Shown in pieces: positions 11,900 through 24,520 of a stretch of 64,000 nucleotides of DNA (positions are counted from its first letter, which is position 1; the number at the start of each line of letters is the position of its first letter). The stretch comes from Nipponacmea schrenckii (taxonomy: Eukaryota > Mollusca > Gastropoda > Lottiidae): positions 32,292,599 to 32,356,598 of the forward strand of contig CM060202.1 of assembly GCA_030562195.1 (NCBI GenBank). Reading direction: 5' to 3'. The position numbers and the translations under genes are program-made. The notes under the pieces were generated by a model. That model saw only the letters and a program-made list of their open reading frames with translations, was not told where the DNA came from and made no database searches.

Positions 11900-12734
11900 T
11901 ATTATGTATTAGACAAAAACCATTTCACGGAAAAGAGAAAAATTGTCTTTTTGTATGCTGTCGGCTAAAACTTCACTATTCCAAAAAATCACCCTTCCGG
12001 AAGATAAAATTTTTGTGTTGTAATAAATTGAACCGTTAATTATTTCTTGCTCCTCTATTCCGCTGACGCCCAATCTATCGGATCTCGCCATATGTAAACG
12101 CATGCCATTTTCATCGACCATTCTGTGAGATCACATTCTCGACAAAAGCTTGTCCTACCTTATGAGTCCTAATTTGTCTGATGTTCAGTATATTATTATT
12201 TCGAAGATACTACAGTTGTACATTAATATATTATGGCTTTAAAACAAGTCGAAGCTTATATAAATCGATTACCATTTAAAGTATAAAAATACAATTTGTA
12301 CAAAAACAAAGTAGTCTGCGTCAAAACGAGATATGAAACACAACCCAAAAAACCAGTCTAAATCCTTTAAATATATAAAATAAATATTAGAAGACTATAA
12401 AATTTAGTTATATATCATAATCCGCCCTAATTAATAGTATTTTTCTGTCTCCCTTTTTTTCACAAATCTCGTTTCTGCATATTATTTTATTTATTAATTT
12501 AATGATTGAATTGTTGCTCAAAATTAATTCTAATTCGCACAATATTCCGCATCAATTTTTAAAACCAGCTATTTAAAATTAAATATATCCCGGGAAATTT
12601 AATACTTAACAAAATCATAGTTACAAACACATTACAATGAAATCATATATGTTATTTTTTATAACATGTCGAATCTTATATTAATTCATTACCATTTAAA
12701 ATACAATTTATACAAATACAAGTGGTATGCGTCA

Positions 12735-13030
12735 CAAAGAGATATGGTACACCCCCGAACCCGTCCGTCCGTGCGTCCGTCCGTCCGTGCGTCCGTCCGT
12801 CCACAATTGCTTGTGAACACGATAGAGACAACAGTTTTTATCTGATTTAAATGAAATTTGTGATCATTGAGATCTGGGTCACGTTCGAAATTGACGATTT
12901 TTCGATAAACTGTTTTCAAAACGCGGCGAAATTGGCTTGTGAACGCGATAGAGACTACAGTTTTCATCTGATTTGGATGAAATTTTATGTGATATTTATT
13001 GATGAGATCTTGAACAAGTTTAATATTGAC
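12735..13030. repeat. Interspersed repeat with (GTCC)n-like lead and two diverged about 115-bp units
   Basis: Begins with a 'cgtccgtccgtgcgtccgtc' microsatellite. This is followed by two diverged copies of a sequence containing 'gtgaacrcgatagagac' and 'cagtttttatctgattt' (copies near 12,812 and 12,932). This style of repeat is widespread in mollusc genomes, to my knowledge. The short ORFs on both strands are by-products. Confidence 0.65.
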
Positions 13031-13092
13031 TATATTGACTTCTCGCTATCCGAGACTTGAAGAATTTTATTGAAAATAGATTAGAATATTAC

Positions 13093-13135
13093 CTGTTGGT
13101 AGACAGCACATCAACATTACAATAATCCACACCAT
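13093..13135 (-). CDS. Gene 1, signal-peptide exon (start codon exon)
   Basis: On the minus strand an ATG at 13,135 opens MVWIIVMLMCCLPT, and the exon ends in CAACAG before GTAATA, leaving phase 1. This is a compact hydrophobic signal peptide whose final LPTG matches that of gene 2 (MWTVLDLVLGLVLLMYRLPT at 13,522). The phase fits the V-like exon at 7,029. The upstream frame closes quickly, supporting this start. The 6.06-kb intron that follows contains the 35-bp minisatellite. It directs the receptor to the secretory pathway. Confidence 0.8.
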
Positions 13136-13521
13136 TTTATATCTCTTTCATGGAAACAGAAAGCAAAGTAAAACGCATTTCGGACTGGTTTTAAACAAAA
13201 TGTAATCCTGTACACCATTTTCTTCTAATCAAAAAGCAACATTTTTTACACCAATACGCCGGATGTTTTAAAGGGGTTGTTTATAATCGACTCAGCCTTC
13301 GACAATGTTGCCGAATGTGTTCGGTAATTTCCGTCTGTTCTATTAAGCAGTAAGCCTATTTTTGATAATACGAGTTTACCTGTGAATAATAAAAGTGACA
13401 AGAATAGGGTCTACGTCAAAATATTTCCTTATCTACCGGTAGTCAAAACAAATATTGATCAGCGTTATCCTTTCTAGTAATATTAAATATTGTCTGTTAT
13501 TTATCAAAGTTATATAAAATA
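13136..13521. promoter_or_regulatory. Shared 386-bp divergent promoter region of genes 1 and 2
   Basis: The only space between the two start codons of the head-to-head receptor genes, so it must hold both 5' UTRs and both core promoters unless non-coding upstream exons exist. It contains GAAACAGAAA at 13,153-13,162, which fits a GAAANNGAAA IRF-type site, and an AT-rich TATATAAA just before the gene 2 start codon. The latter is too close to the ATG to act as a normal TATA box for it. Transcription starts cannot be placed from sequence. Confidence 0.55.
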
Positions 13522-13582
13522 ATGTGGACTGTTTTAGACCTTGTTCTAGGTCTAGTCCTACTGATGTACCGTCTACCAACAG
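13522..13582 (+). CDS. Gene 2, signal-peptide exon (start codon exon)
   Basis: ATG at 13,522 opens a 20-residue hydrophobic leader, MWTVLDLVLGLVLLMYRLPT, followed by a phase-1 splice donor CAACAG before GTATTA. The leader ends in LPT(G) as in gene 1, and the phase fits the V-like exon at 24,131. The last ten exon bases (CTACCAACAG) and the start of the intron are repeated about 65 times immediately downstream as the 44-bp minisatellite, so the true donor is the first of many near-identical donors. Confidence 0.82.
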
Positions 13583-16433
13583 GTATTATATATTATCTAT
13601 TATAATAATAACTAATTACTACCATCAGGTAATATATTATCTATTACGATAATCACTAATTACTACCAACAGGTAATATATTATCTTTTATAATAATCAC
13701 TAATAACTACCAACAGGTGATATAGTATCTATTATAATAATCACTAATTACTAACAACAGGTAATATATTATCTATTATAATAATCACTAATTACTACCA
13801 ACAGGTAATATATTATCTATTATAATAATCACTAATTACTGCCAACAGGTAATATATTATCTATTATAATAATCACTAATTACTGCCGACAGGTAATATA
13901 TTATCTATTATAATAATCACTAATTACTACCAACACGTAATATTATCTATTATAATAATCACTACTAACTACCAACAGGTAATATATTATCTATTATTAT
14001 AATCACTAATTACTACCATCAGGTAATATATTATCTATTATAATAAACACTAATTACTACCAACAGGTAATATATTATCTATTATAATAAACACTAATTA
14101 CTACCAACAGGTAATATATTATATATTATAATAATCACTAATTACTACCATCAGGTAATATATTATCTATTATAATAATCACTAATTACTACCAACATGT
14201 AATATATTATCTATTATAATAATCACTAATTACTACCAACAGGTAATATAGTATCTATTATAATAATCACTAATTACTGCCAACAGGTAATATATTATCT
14301 ATTATAATAATCTCTAATTACTACCAACAGGTAATATATTATCTATTATAATAATCCCTAATTAATATATTATCTATTATAATAATAACTAATTACTACC
14401 AACAAGTAATATATTATCTATTATAATAATCACAAATACTGCCAACAGGTAATATATTATCTATTATAATAATCACTAATTACTACCAACACGTAATATA
14501 TTATCTATTATAATAATCACTACTAACTACCAACAGGTAATATATTATCTATTATAATAATCACTAATTACTACCAACAGGTAATATAATATCTATTATA
14601 ATAATCACTAATTACTACCAACAGGTAATATATTATCTATTATAATAATCACTAATTACTACCAACAGGTAATATATTATCTATTATAATAATCACTAAT
14701 TACTACCAACAGGTAATATATTATCTATTATAATAATCACTAATTACTACCAACAGGTAATATATAATCTATTATAATAATCACAAATACTGCCAACAGG
14801 TAATATATTATCTATTATAATAATCACTAATTACTGCCAACAGGTAATATATTATCTATTATAATAATCTCTAATTACTACCAACAGGTAATATATTATC
14901 TATTATAATAATCTCTAATTACTACCAACAGGTAATATATTATCTATTATAATAATCCCTAATTACTGCCAACAGGTAATATATTATCTATTATAATAAT
15001 CACTAATTACTACCAACAAGTAATATATTATCTATTATAATAATCACAAATACTGCCAACAGGTAATATATTATCTATTATAATAATCACAAATACTGCC
15101 AACAGGTAATATATTATCTATTATAATAATCACAAATACTGCCAACAGGTAATATAATATCTATTATAATAATCACTAATTACTTCCAACAGGTAATATA
15201 TTATATATTATAATAATCACTAATTACTACCAACAGGTAATATATAATCTATTATAATAATCACTAATACTGCCAACAGGTAATATATTATCTATTATAA
15301 TAATCACTAATTACTACCAACAGGTAATATATAATCTATTATAATAATCACTAATTACTACCAACAGGTAATATATAATCTATTATAATAATCACTAATA
15401 CTGCCAACAGGTAATATATTATCTATTATAATAATCACTAATTACTACCAACAGGTAATATACTATCTATTATAATAATCACTAATACTGCCAACAGGTA
15501 ATATATTATCTATTATAATAATCACTAATTACTACCAACAGGTAATATATAATACTATTATAATAGTCACTAATTACTACCAACAGGTAATAAATTATCT
15601 ATTATAATAATCACAAATACTGCCAACAGGTAATATATTATCTATTATAATAATCACAAATACTGCCAACAGGTAATATAATATCTATTATAATAATCAC
15701 TAATTACTACCAACAGGTAATATATTATCTATTATAATAATCACTAATACTGCCAACAGGTAATATATTATCTATTATAATAATCACTAATTACTACCAA
15801 CAGGTAATATATAATCTATTATAATAATCACAAATACTGCCAACAGGTAATATATTATCTATTATAATAATCACAAATACTGCCAACAGGTAATATAATA
15901 TCTATTATAATAATCACTAATTACTGCCAACAGGTAATATATTATCTATTATAATAATCACTAATTACTACCAACAGGTAATATATTATCTTGAGTAATA
16001 ATCACAAATACTGCCAACGGGTAATATATTATCTATTATAATAATAACTAATTACTACCAACAGGTAATATATTATATATTATAATAATCACTAACTACT
16101 ACCAACAGGTAATATATAATCTATTATAATAATCACTAATTACTACCAACAGGTAATATATTATCTATTATAATAATCACTAATTACTACCAACAGGTAA
16201 TATATTATCTATTATAATAATCACTTATTACTACCAACAGGTAATATATTATCTATTATAATAATCACTAATTACTACCAACAGGTAATATATTATCTAT
16301 TATAATAATCACTACCAACAGGTAATATATTATCTATTATAATAATCACTATTTACTACCAACAGGTAATATATTATCTATTATTATAATCACTAATTAC
16401 TACCAACAGGTAATATATTATCTATTATAATAA
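13573..16433 (+). repeat. 44-bp minisatellite containing a 5' splice site (about 65 copies)
   Basis: Tandem array with unit CTACCAACAGGTAATATATT followed by 'atctattataataatcac' and 'taatta'. The array begins at the 3' end of the gene 2 signal-peptide exon: the first unit is the real exon/intron junction. Nearly every unit keeps CAACAG then GTAATA; variants include CATCAG, CAACAC, CAACAA and CAACAT. It lies on the transcribed strand of gene 2, wholly within intron 1. Confidence 0.95.
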
Positions 16434-17452
16434 TCAATATTAGTCATAGAATCGTCTCTCTTTTACTGTCCATCGAAATATTTTTATAGATTTCAAGAGT
16501 GAAAAGGGAGGTTTACTTTCTAATTAATTGCACATTATGGGCTAATGAAGACATACACCGCCACACAGTGTGCAGTCAGGGAAATTTGGCTTGGATCTTA
16601 ACACATGCATAGCCTGTAGCACATGGGGTTTATTGGGCCAAAAAGTCCCCCTACGAGTTTCCAAATTGTCGAAGTCTATACTTAAATGTTAACATAAGGT
16701 GATATGGTCAAATTCATTTTGTCCGAGATTTTGAAAGCAATGTTTCTCTTGGTCGCAAATAATTGTTAGTATCATCGAATACGACCCAGGGAAACCTTTG
16801 TCGACCTTCAGGCTAGCGAGCAAGCTCTCTCAATTATCAATTTTTATTTTAATTTCAATACGGATGACAATAAAAAACGAATCTTAGTTTAAACAATACT
16901 GTGTTAGATCAAAATTTACATTGTGATATAAGTAAAACATCAAACGAAGCTAACATAGAGAACTGATTTTAATGAGATCATATAAAGAAATATATCAGTT
17001 ATATGAATATCAGTGTTAGAATTGTTGTATTACTCTATTATAATATCTAGCTGGGGTCTTTATTATAATATCAAGCTGGGGTCTCTATGAATAGAAATAT
17101 TACAGTCAATTGAATATCAGTTTTAAAAGGAATGTCTCTATTATAATATCTAGCAAGGGTGTGCAAAACAATGAAATAATACATGTTAATACCAGTTTAT
17201 AATAATCTCTCTGGATATGGATGTCTATAAAGCTTATGTCGCTTTGACCGTGAATTAAAGAAAATAACCGTTAAGAAATAATACAGTCATTTTCAATATT
17301 CTAGTATATTTGTTAAATGATAATTGGTTGTTTTAAATTATTCACAAATTACAATGTTACCAAAATATGACGTAACGTCATACGTAATCGCCAACAAAAA
17401 TGATTTTAGTTTAATGGTAGGTTTGAAGTTGATACGATTGGCCACATATCTA
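16434..17452. other. Intron 1 of gene 2, no gene seen
   Basis: AT-rich intron sequence. A diverged repeat with 'ctattataatatctag' units lies near 17,030-17,160 and is related to the short duplication at 3,690-3,860. No exon recognised. Confidence 0.5.
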
Positions 17453-17788
17453 TGAGGCGCCATGTGGGAATTAAATTATTTCCATCCAATGAGTTTAAGT
17501 AGTATATATGTTTTCAAATAAGCCATTGGGACTATTTCCTGGTTTGTGAACCAAGAATTTCTTATTTTGATTGTTTGATAAACAATCATAAACCATGTTT
17601 GATTAGATGGATACAATAAAATAGTAGCGATTCATTGTTTGAAACAATAATAACTGGTTTGCATACAATGAAAATGGTAAAAACTGAATGCTTTCAAATA
17701 ATCACGACTGCACAAAATCATTTATTTCCATAAAATCTGCTTATTTCAAATAATTTTGTCAAATAATTAATTCCCACATGGCGCCTCA
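17453..17788. mobile_element. 336-bp MITE flanked by TA
   Basis: Terminal inverted repeats of about 24-30 bp: TGAGGCGCCATGTGGGAATT at the left and AATTCCCACATGGCGCCTCA at the right. Each is flanked outside by TA, the target duplication of Tc1/mariner-type transposases. The interior has no ORF, so it is non-autonomous. It sits in intron 1 of gene 2. Confidence 0.85.
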
Positions 17789-17790
17789 TA

Positions 17791-18714
17791 CTTATCACGA
17801 CTTTAATGATCTCCTTACACCCACAAATTCAGTTACTAGCACTAGTCCTCAAATCAGAATCTCGACCAAATTTGACAACTTTACAAATGATTGCCATAAT
17901 TCTTTGTAATCGATGAGTTATTTCTTTTTTTTCGTTTGCGGTGCAGAGTTTGCAGTGAAAACCACAAAAGCTGCAGAATTTATGGCGATTTCATCATGAT
18001 ACTCGGGATATTTCGCATAACCGAAAGTGACGCCATTTAGAAAAATTAATATGACAGAAAATTAGCTCTAGATTGCATATTTATGGGCCGATTTTGATCG
18101 GGCTTCGTTTTTTGTAATCAATGTTACATTTTGAATTTCATAATTCGTTACTTCACTTTTTTTACGGCGAAATTCAGAAAAATTAGTTTAAAAAAAAATC
18201 TTGCAATCTTTATTGGATTTTTTAAAATTTGACATGGTATTTGAGGTCAATAATGGCCTTAGTAAACATGTAAAAAATCAACTTCAGGAAATGACCGGAA
18301 GTGGTTGAAAATGACAAAATACAGAGCTTCGTAAATAATGCCAATTTTTTTCAAAATTGCACTTTCACCTGATAGAAGGCATCTAATTTACAATAATTTG
18401 TATTCAGCCTTAAGTTTTCATTCGATCGTGTTAAAATGTCTTTGTGACAAATTTGGAAAAATATCTAGGACATCTAGAAGCCCTTTTTTTATTTCGATTT
18501 TGTTTCGTCAAAGAAATTGACGAAATTTGACCTTGACCTTTGGTGACTTTGACCTTTGTACTGAATATTCGCCCCTTCCCACTTCGCTTCCAAACTATTC
18601 CCATTTCGCGCCTTTCAACCTCCCCCATTCTAAATTCGCCACTTTCCAAATTCGCCCCTCTTTCCCATATCGCCCTTTCGAATTCGCCACTTTCCAAATT
18701 CGCCCCTTTCCCAT
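17791..18714. other. Intron 1 of gene 2, no gene seen
   Basis: AT-rich sequence without recognisable exon. From about 18,560 degenerate 'aaattcgcc(cc/act)ttcc' motifs lead into the 15-bp array. Confidence 0.5.
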
Positions 18715-19208
18715 ATCGCCCTTTCTCATTTCATCTTTTCTCATGTCGCCCTTTCTCATTTCGCCTTTACTCATTTCGCCCATTCTCATTTCATCCTTTC
18801 TCATTTCACCCTTTCTCATTTCACCCTTTCTCATTTCATCCTTTCTCATTTCGCCCATTCTCATTTCATCCTTTCTCATTTCACCCTTTCTCATTTCACC
18901 CTTTCTCATTTCGCCCATTCTCATTTCATCCTTTCTCATTTCGCCCATTCTCATTTCATCCTTTCTCATTTCGCCCATTCTCATTTCACCCTTTCTCATT
19001 TCACCCTTTCTCATTTCACCCTTTCTCATTTCATCCTTTCTCATTTCGCCCATTCTCATTTCATCCTTTCTCATTTCACCCTTTCTCATTTCATCCTTTC
19101 TCATTTCGCCCATTCTCATTTCACCCTTTCTCATTTCACCCTTTCTCATTTCATCCTTTCTCATTTCGCCCATTCTCATTTCATCCTTTCTCATTTCACC
19201 CATTCTCA
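18715..19208. repeat. 15-bp minisatellite (about 33 copies)
   Basis: Tandem 15-mers 'tttctcatttcrycc', with subtypes ending cgccc(a), catcc and caccc. The plus strand is strongly pyrimidine-rich. A five-codon period makes ORFs in three frames (PFLIS-, HPFSF- and MRKDE-type repeats); all are by-products of the array. Degenerate units extend upstream to about 18,560. Confidence 0.95.
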
Positions 19209-20504
19209 ACAAATTAGTTGAACACTCCGTTTTTGTTAACCATTTAAAAAAAATCAGGATACATTGAAATAAAAAGACTACTTTAGAAATATAGACATAT
19301 CATTTACAGTTTTTATTTTAAAAATTTGGCATACTGCTCTTTAATCTTTGTCCTCATCTTTAACTGGCCAGTAACTAAGCTTGGCATGAAAATACCATTA
19401 TATTGGAATTTTCGATATATTCACAGGTCGGAAGAAACAATGTTGTTGGGATTTTGCCAATTCCATCAAAATATCTGTCCCACCACCATCACTGTGGACT
19501 TTACAAAAATTGGCCATTATTCAAAACATTATAGGCACCACATTTATCTCAAAATCTCACATTCCAATGAATAAAGAGTACCAAGAGTTGGATGTATTTT
19601 TAGTTCAATCATACCATCATTATCACCACTCATGCCACGCATATGGATGCGTCAAAGTTTTTTTTCCAGAATTTCAATCGCTCAGTCGACATTTCGAATT
19701 GCGCGCGCATCCAAAATTCCGACGTTACTGGGTCATAAAATGAAAGTACAAGATGTTGGTTCGTTTGTTTCTATCACGTGACCATATAACGTCGGAATTT
19801 TTTAATGCGCACGCAGTTTCATTAAAAGGTTTTATCACATCCTTCAAAAAAGTCTATCTTAGTTTTCTTCTTCCACGAGCCTTTGCATATACACTTCATT
19901 AAAAAAACCATGCTGATTCTACTCCCTGATGAAAAGTTGAGAGTTCTTGAATGTAACATCATCGAAGATTTTAAAACCATTTTAAAAAAAGACGCATTTG
20001 TTCTTCATTATAATACTTATCTTTTCGGAATTTATAAATTTAGAGCTGATGAGTCTAGATAAGTCTGATAATTTGGCAATCTGTGAATTGATATCGCTAA
20101 CTCTTCAACTGACAGTAGTTTAACGTTTCCACAGAATATTGTTGTTCACGTTGATTCTTTAATATTCGGAGCAGATTGATGTTCATTTTCCTTGAGTACC
20201 GATCATTGTAGTCGGACGTATTCTTTAGTCTATTTTGTTGGTGGAGGTTTGCATTCTGCTGTTGATGTCTCTTAATTTTTGTTTCAGTATCCTATTTTCT
20301 TTTTGATCACGCTCGTTCCAGGAGATCCATCATAACATAGTTTAATTAATTCGTTCATTTTTTTTATCAGATATGTGTTTTTTATCCTATTTCATTTCCT
20401 TCCTCACCTCAGATATTATTGAATATTTTATCTCTGTCGCAAACTAAGTCATCATTCACTTGTTAATTTCAAATAACATACATATTTTTAAAACAAATAA
20501 TAAT
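19209..20504. other. Intron 1 of gene 2, no gene seen
   Basis: No exon recognised. One imperfect inverted repeat occurs at 19,701-19,814: 'gcgcgcgcatccaaaattcc' at the left matches the reverse complement of 'cggaattttttaatgcgcac' at the right. It may be an old MITE. Confidence 0.45.
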
Positions 20505-23472
20505 CAATAAACTTTTAGGACAATATTCAATAAACTTTTAGGACAATAATCAATAAACTTTTAGGGCAATAATCAATAAACTTTTAGGGCAATAATCAAT
20601 AACTCTTTAGGGCAATAATCAATAAACTTTTAGGACAATAATCAATAACCCTTTAGGGCAATAATCAATAAACTTTTAGGACAATAATCAATAAACCTTT
20701 AGGGCAATAATCAATAAACTTTTAGGGCAATAATCAATAACCCTTTAGGGCAATAATCAATAAACTTTTAGGACAATAATTAATAAACTTTTAGGGCAAT
20801 AATCAATAAACTTTTAGGGCAATAATCAATAAACTTTTAGGACAATATTCAATAAACTTATAGGACAATAATTAATAAACTTTTAGGGCAATAATCAATA
20901 AACTTTTAGGGCAATAATCAATAAACTTTTAGGACAATAATTAATAAACTTTTAGGACAATAATCAATAAACTTTTAGGGCAATAATCAATAAACTTTTA
21001 GGACAATAATCAATAAACTTTTAGGGCAATAATCAATAAACTTTTAGGACAATAATCAATAAACTTTTAGGACAATAATCAATAAACTTTTAGGACATTA
21101 ATCAATAAATTTTTAAGATAATAATCAGTAAACTTTTAGGACAATAATCAGTAAAATTTTAGAACAAAAATCAATAACCCATTCAGGGCAATAATCAATA
21201 AACCTTTAGGATAATAATCAATAAACTTTTAAAACAATAATCAATAAACTTTTAGGACCATAATCAATAAACTTTTAGGACCATAATCAGTAAAATTTTA
21301 GGACAATAATTAATAAACCTTTAGAACAATAATCAATAAACTTTTAGAACAATAATCAATAAACTTTTAGGACCATAATCAATAAACTTTAAGGACCATA
21401 TTCAGTAATTTTTTAGGACAATAATCAGTGAACTTTTAGGACAATAATCAATAAACTTTTAGGACAATAATCAATAAACTTTTAGGACATTAATCAATAA
21501 ACTTTTAGGACAATAATCAATAAACTTTTAGGACAATAATCAATAAACTTTTAGGACAATAATCAATAAACTTTTAGGACCATATTCAGTAATTTTTTAG
21601 GACAATAATCAGTGAACTTTTAGGACAATAATCAATCAACTTTTAGGACAATAATCAATAAACTTTTAGGACATTAATCAATAAACTTTTAGGACCATAA
21701 TCAATAAACTTTTAGGACCATAATCAATAATCTTTTAGGATAATAATCAATAAACTTTTAGGACAATAATCAATAACGCATTCAGGGCAATAATCAATTA
21801 ATCTTTAGGACAATAATCAATAAACTTTTAGGACCATAATCAGTAAACTTTTAGGACAATAATCAATAAACTTTTAGGATAATAATCAATAAACTTTTAG
21901 AACAATAATCAATAAACTTTTAGGACAATAATCAATAAACTTTTAGGACAATAATCAATAAACCTTTAGGGCAATAATCAATAAACTTTTAGGATAATAA
22001 TCAATAAACTTTAAGAACAATAATCAATAAACTTTTAGGACAATAATCAATAAACTTTAAGAACAATAATCAATAAACTTTTAGGCCAATAATCAGTAAA
22101 CCTTTAAGAACAATAATCAATAAACTTTTAGGACAATAATCAATAAACTTTTAGGATAATAATCAATAAACTTTAAGAACAATAATCAATAAACTTTTAG
22201 GACAATAATCAATAAACTTTAAGAACAATAATCAATAAACTTTTAGGACAATAATCAATAACCTTTAAGAACAATAATCAATAAACTTTTAGGACAATAA
22301 TCAATAAACTTTTAGGACAATAATCAATAAACTTTAAGAACAATAATCAATAAACTTTTAGGACAATAATCAATAAACCTTTAGGACAATAATCAATAAA
22401 CCTTTAGGACAATAATCAGTAAACTTTTAGGGCCATAATCAATAAACTTTTAGGACAATAATCAATAAACTTTTAGGACCATAATCAGTAAACCTTTAGG
22501 ACAATAATCAATAAACTTTTAGGACAATAATCAATAAACTTTTAGGACAATAACCAATCAACTTTTAGGACAATAATCAATTTATTTTTAGGGCAATAAT
22601 CAATCAACTTTTAGGACAATGATCAATAAACTTTTAGGACAATAATCAATAACCTTTTGGGAGAATAATCAGTTAGCTTTTAGGGCAATAATCAATCAAC
22701 TTTTAGGGCAATAAACAATCAACTTTTAGGACAATGGTCAATAAACTTTTAGGACAATAATCAATAACCTTTTGGGGCAATCATCAATTAGCTTTTAGGG
22801 CAATAATCAATCAACTTTTAGGACAATAATCAATCAACTTTTAGGACAATAATCGATTAGCTTTTAGGGCAATAATCAATCAACTTTTAGGAAAATAATC
22901 AATAACCTTTTGGGACAATCCTCAATTAGCTTTTAGGGCAATAATCAATCAACTTTTAGGACAATAATCAATCAACTTTTAGGACAATAATCAATCAACT
23001 TTTAGGACAATAATCGATTAGCTTTTAGGGCAATAATCAATCAACTTTTAGGACAATTATCAATTAGCTTTTAGGACAATAATCAATAAACCTTTAGGAC
23101 AATAATCAATAAACTTTCAAGACAATAATCAATAAACTTTTAGGGCAATAATCAATAACATTTTAGGACAATAATCAATCAACTTTTAGGACAATGATCA
23201 ATCAACTTTTAGGACAATGATCAATCAACTTTTAGGATAATAATCAATAAACTTTTAGGACAATAATCAATCAACTTTTAGGAAATAATCAATCAACTTT
23301 TAGGATAATAATCAATAATCTTTTAGGACAGATAATCAATCAACTTTTAGGCAAATAATCAATAACTTTTTAGGGCAATAATCAATCAACTTTTAAGACA
23401 ACAATCAATAAACTTTTAAGACAATAATCAATCAACTTTTAGGACAATAATCAATTAGATTTTAGGGCAATA
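20505..23472. repeat. 23-bp minisatellite (about 129 copies)
   Basis: Tandem units 'aataatcaataaacttttag' plus 'gac'. The left part is fairly uniform; toward 22,560-23,470 a 'caatcaacttttaggac' subtype and 'caattagcttttagggc' variants become frequent. No coding potential. Intron 1 of gene 2. Confidence 0.95.
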
Positions 23473-24130
23473 ATTTGTTTAGGAAAATGGTCAATAAACT
23501 TTTTTGCAACGGAACGTTAAATATCCTCATCATGTTATCATAAAATAATAGATAATCAATATTCAAACGTAATTCATTTGCCATTGGTTTCCATTTTAAA
23601 TCACGAAATTCGACCTTCCACTGCTTTTTCCACAAATCTTGTTGATAAACTTCCAATACGTTACATGAAAGTCTGTTTCTGTACAAAATTCAATATAATG
23701 TATATTATGACCATGGGAATTTGGAAAAAGTCAAAATGAAAGTAAACCATTACATTTTTTATCACCTTCCGCGTGCGTGACTGTCACCATTTAGTACTTC
23801 CTCTCCACCGGGAAGACTATTTATTTAATATTATGTGGCTATATGAAGAGGTATAAAAGATAAATAATCAACTTTTAGGAAGTTGTCTATACAAAACAGA
23901 TGTAACTAAAGGCAGGCTGGAAAAAATAAGGGTTAATTAAAAGGCTAAAATTAATGTAAAACGTATGAATTTTATAAGAAATTACTTGTAGACACCTTAA
24001 TGGATAACATTCATTTGACTCTAAAATGGACATGGAAAACCACTTGACGCCAGTATTACGTGGTCGGTTTTTCGATTTGAATTAAGAGGGTTTCTGTTTC
24101 TTATTGGATGCTCTGTAATTTGTTTTCTAG
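23473..24130. other. End of intron 1 of gene 2
   Basis: No separate feature recognised. The stretch ends in the acceptor TTTGTTTTCTAG directly before the V-like exon. Confidence 0.55.
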
Positions 24131-24520
24131 TTGGCAGTGAAGAATGCAAGAAAACAGAAATAATTGTGGGTCGACATGCGAAGGAACTGGAGTTTAATTT
24201 TACATTTTCTGACCTCAGAGACGAGTATGATAAATATGTCGCTAAACGAAATGGTATGGGGATAATGCAACTTGATATGCAGATGCAAGATTTGAAAGAG
24301 GACTCAATTATTCGGTTTAAAAATAAGATGGATTCAATAAGAGAAGATACAATTTATATAAATGGTAATTCAACTGATTTGGCCGGTAATTTGACAGATA
24401 TCTTTATGACTAATGAATCCTTCGTGGTGAAAAAAACAAAACTACAAAAAGAAGATGCTGGAATATATTAGATAGATTTTGGATCAATTCGTTTGGGACA
24501 GAAAGTTTTGATTATTGCTG
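24131..24520 (+). CDS. Gene 2, V-like Ig exon with premature TAG
   Basis: A 390-bp phase 1-1 exon, acceptor TTTTCTAG and donor GTAAGT, homologous to 6,616-7,029 of gene 1. It reads GSEECKKTEIIVGRHAKELE onward, with conserved IIRFKNKMDSIREDTIYINGN and a late KLQKEDAGIY. The next codon, tryptophan (TGG) in gene 1, is TAG at 24,469-24,471; the frame then continues open as IDFGSIRLGQKVLIIAG to a good donor. As in gene 1 the canonical Ig cysteines are absent. If real, the stop would remove the last strands of the domain and everything downstream, or trigger nonsense-mediated decay. All other exons of gene 2 are intact, so this may be a recent null allele, an assembly error, or an exon that is skipped. 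Confidence 0.85.

Larger units (their letters stand above)
11061..13092. other. Intron 1 of gene 1, mostly unrecognised
   Basis: AT-rich DNA with no exon seen. It contains the structured CTAG-type element end at 11,851-11,899, a diverged direct duplication (about 12,240-12,360 and 12,660-12,760, sharing 'ttaccatttaaa' and a 'gcgtca..acgagatatg' stretch), and the interspersed repeat at 12,735-13,030. A short 11-bp inverted repeat (cacgagttttt/aaaaactcgtg) is present near 11,313-11,400. Confidence 0.5.

Noticed and set aside
18527..19267. Overlapping ORFs with PFLIS-, HPFSF- and MRKDE-type pentapeptide repeats
   Set aside because: By-product of a 15-bp tandem repeat; three frames are open at once, which real proteins do not show.
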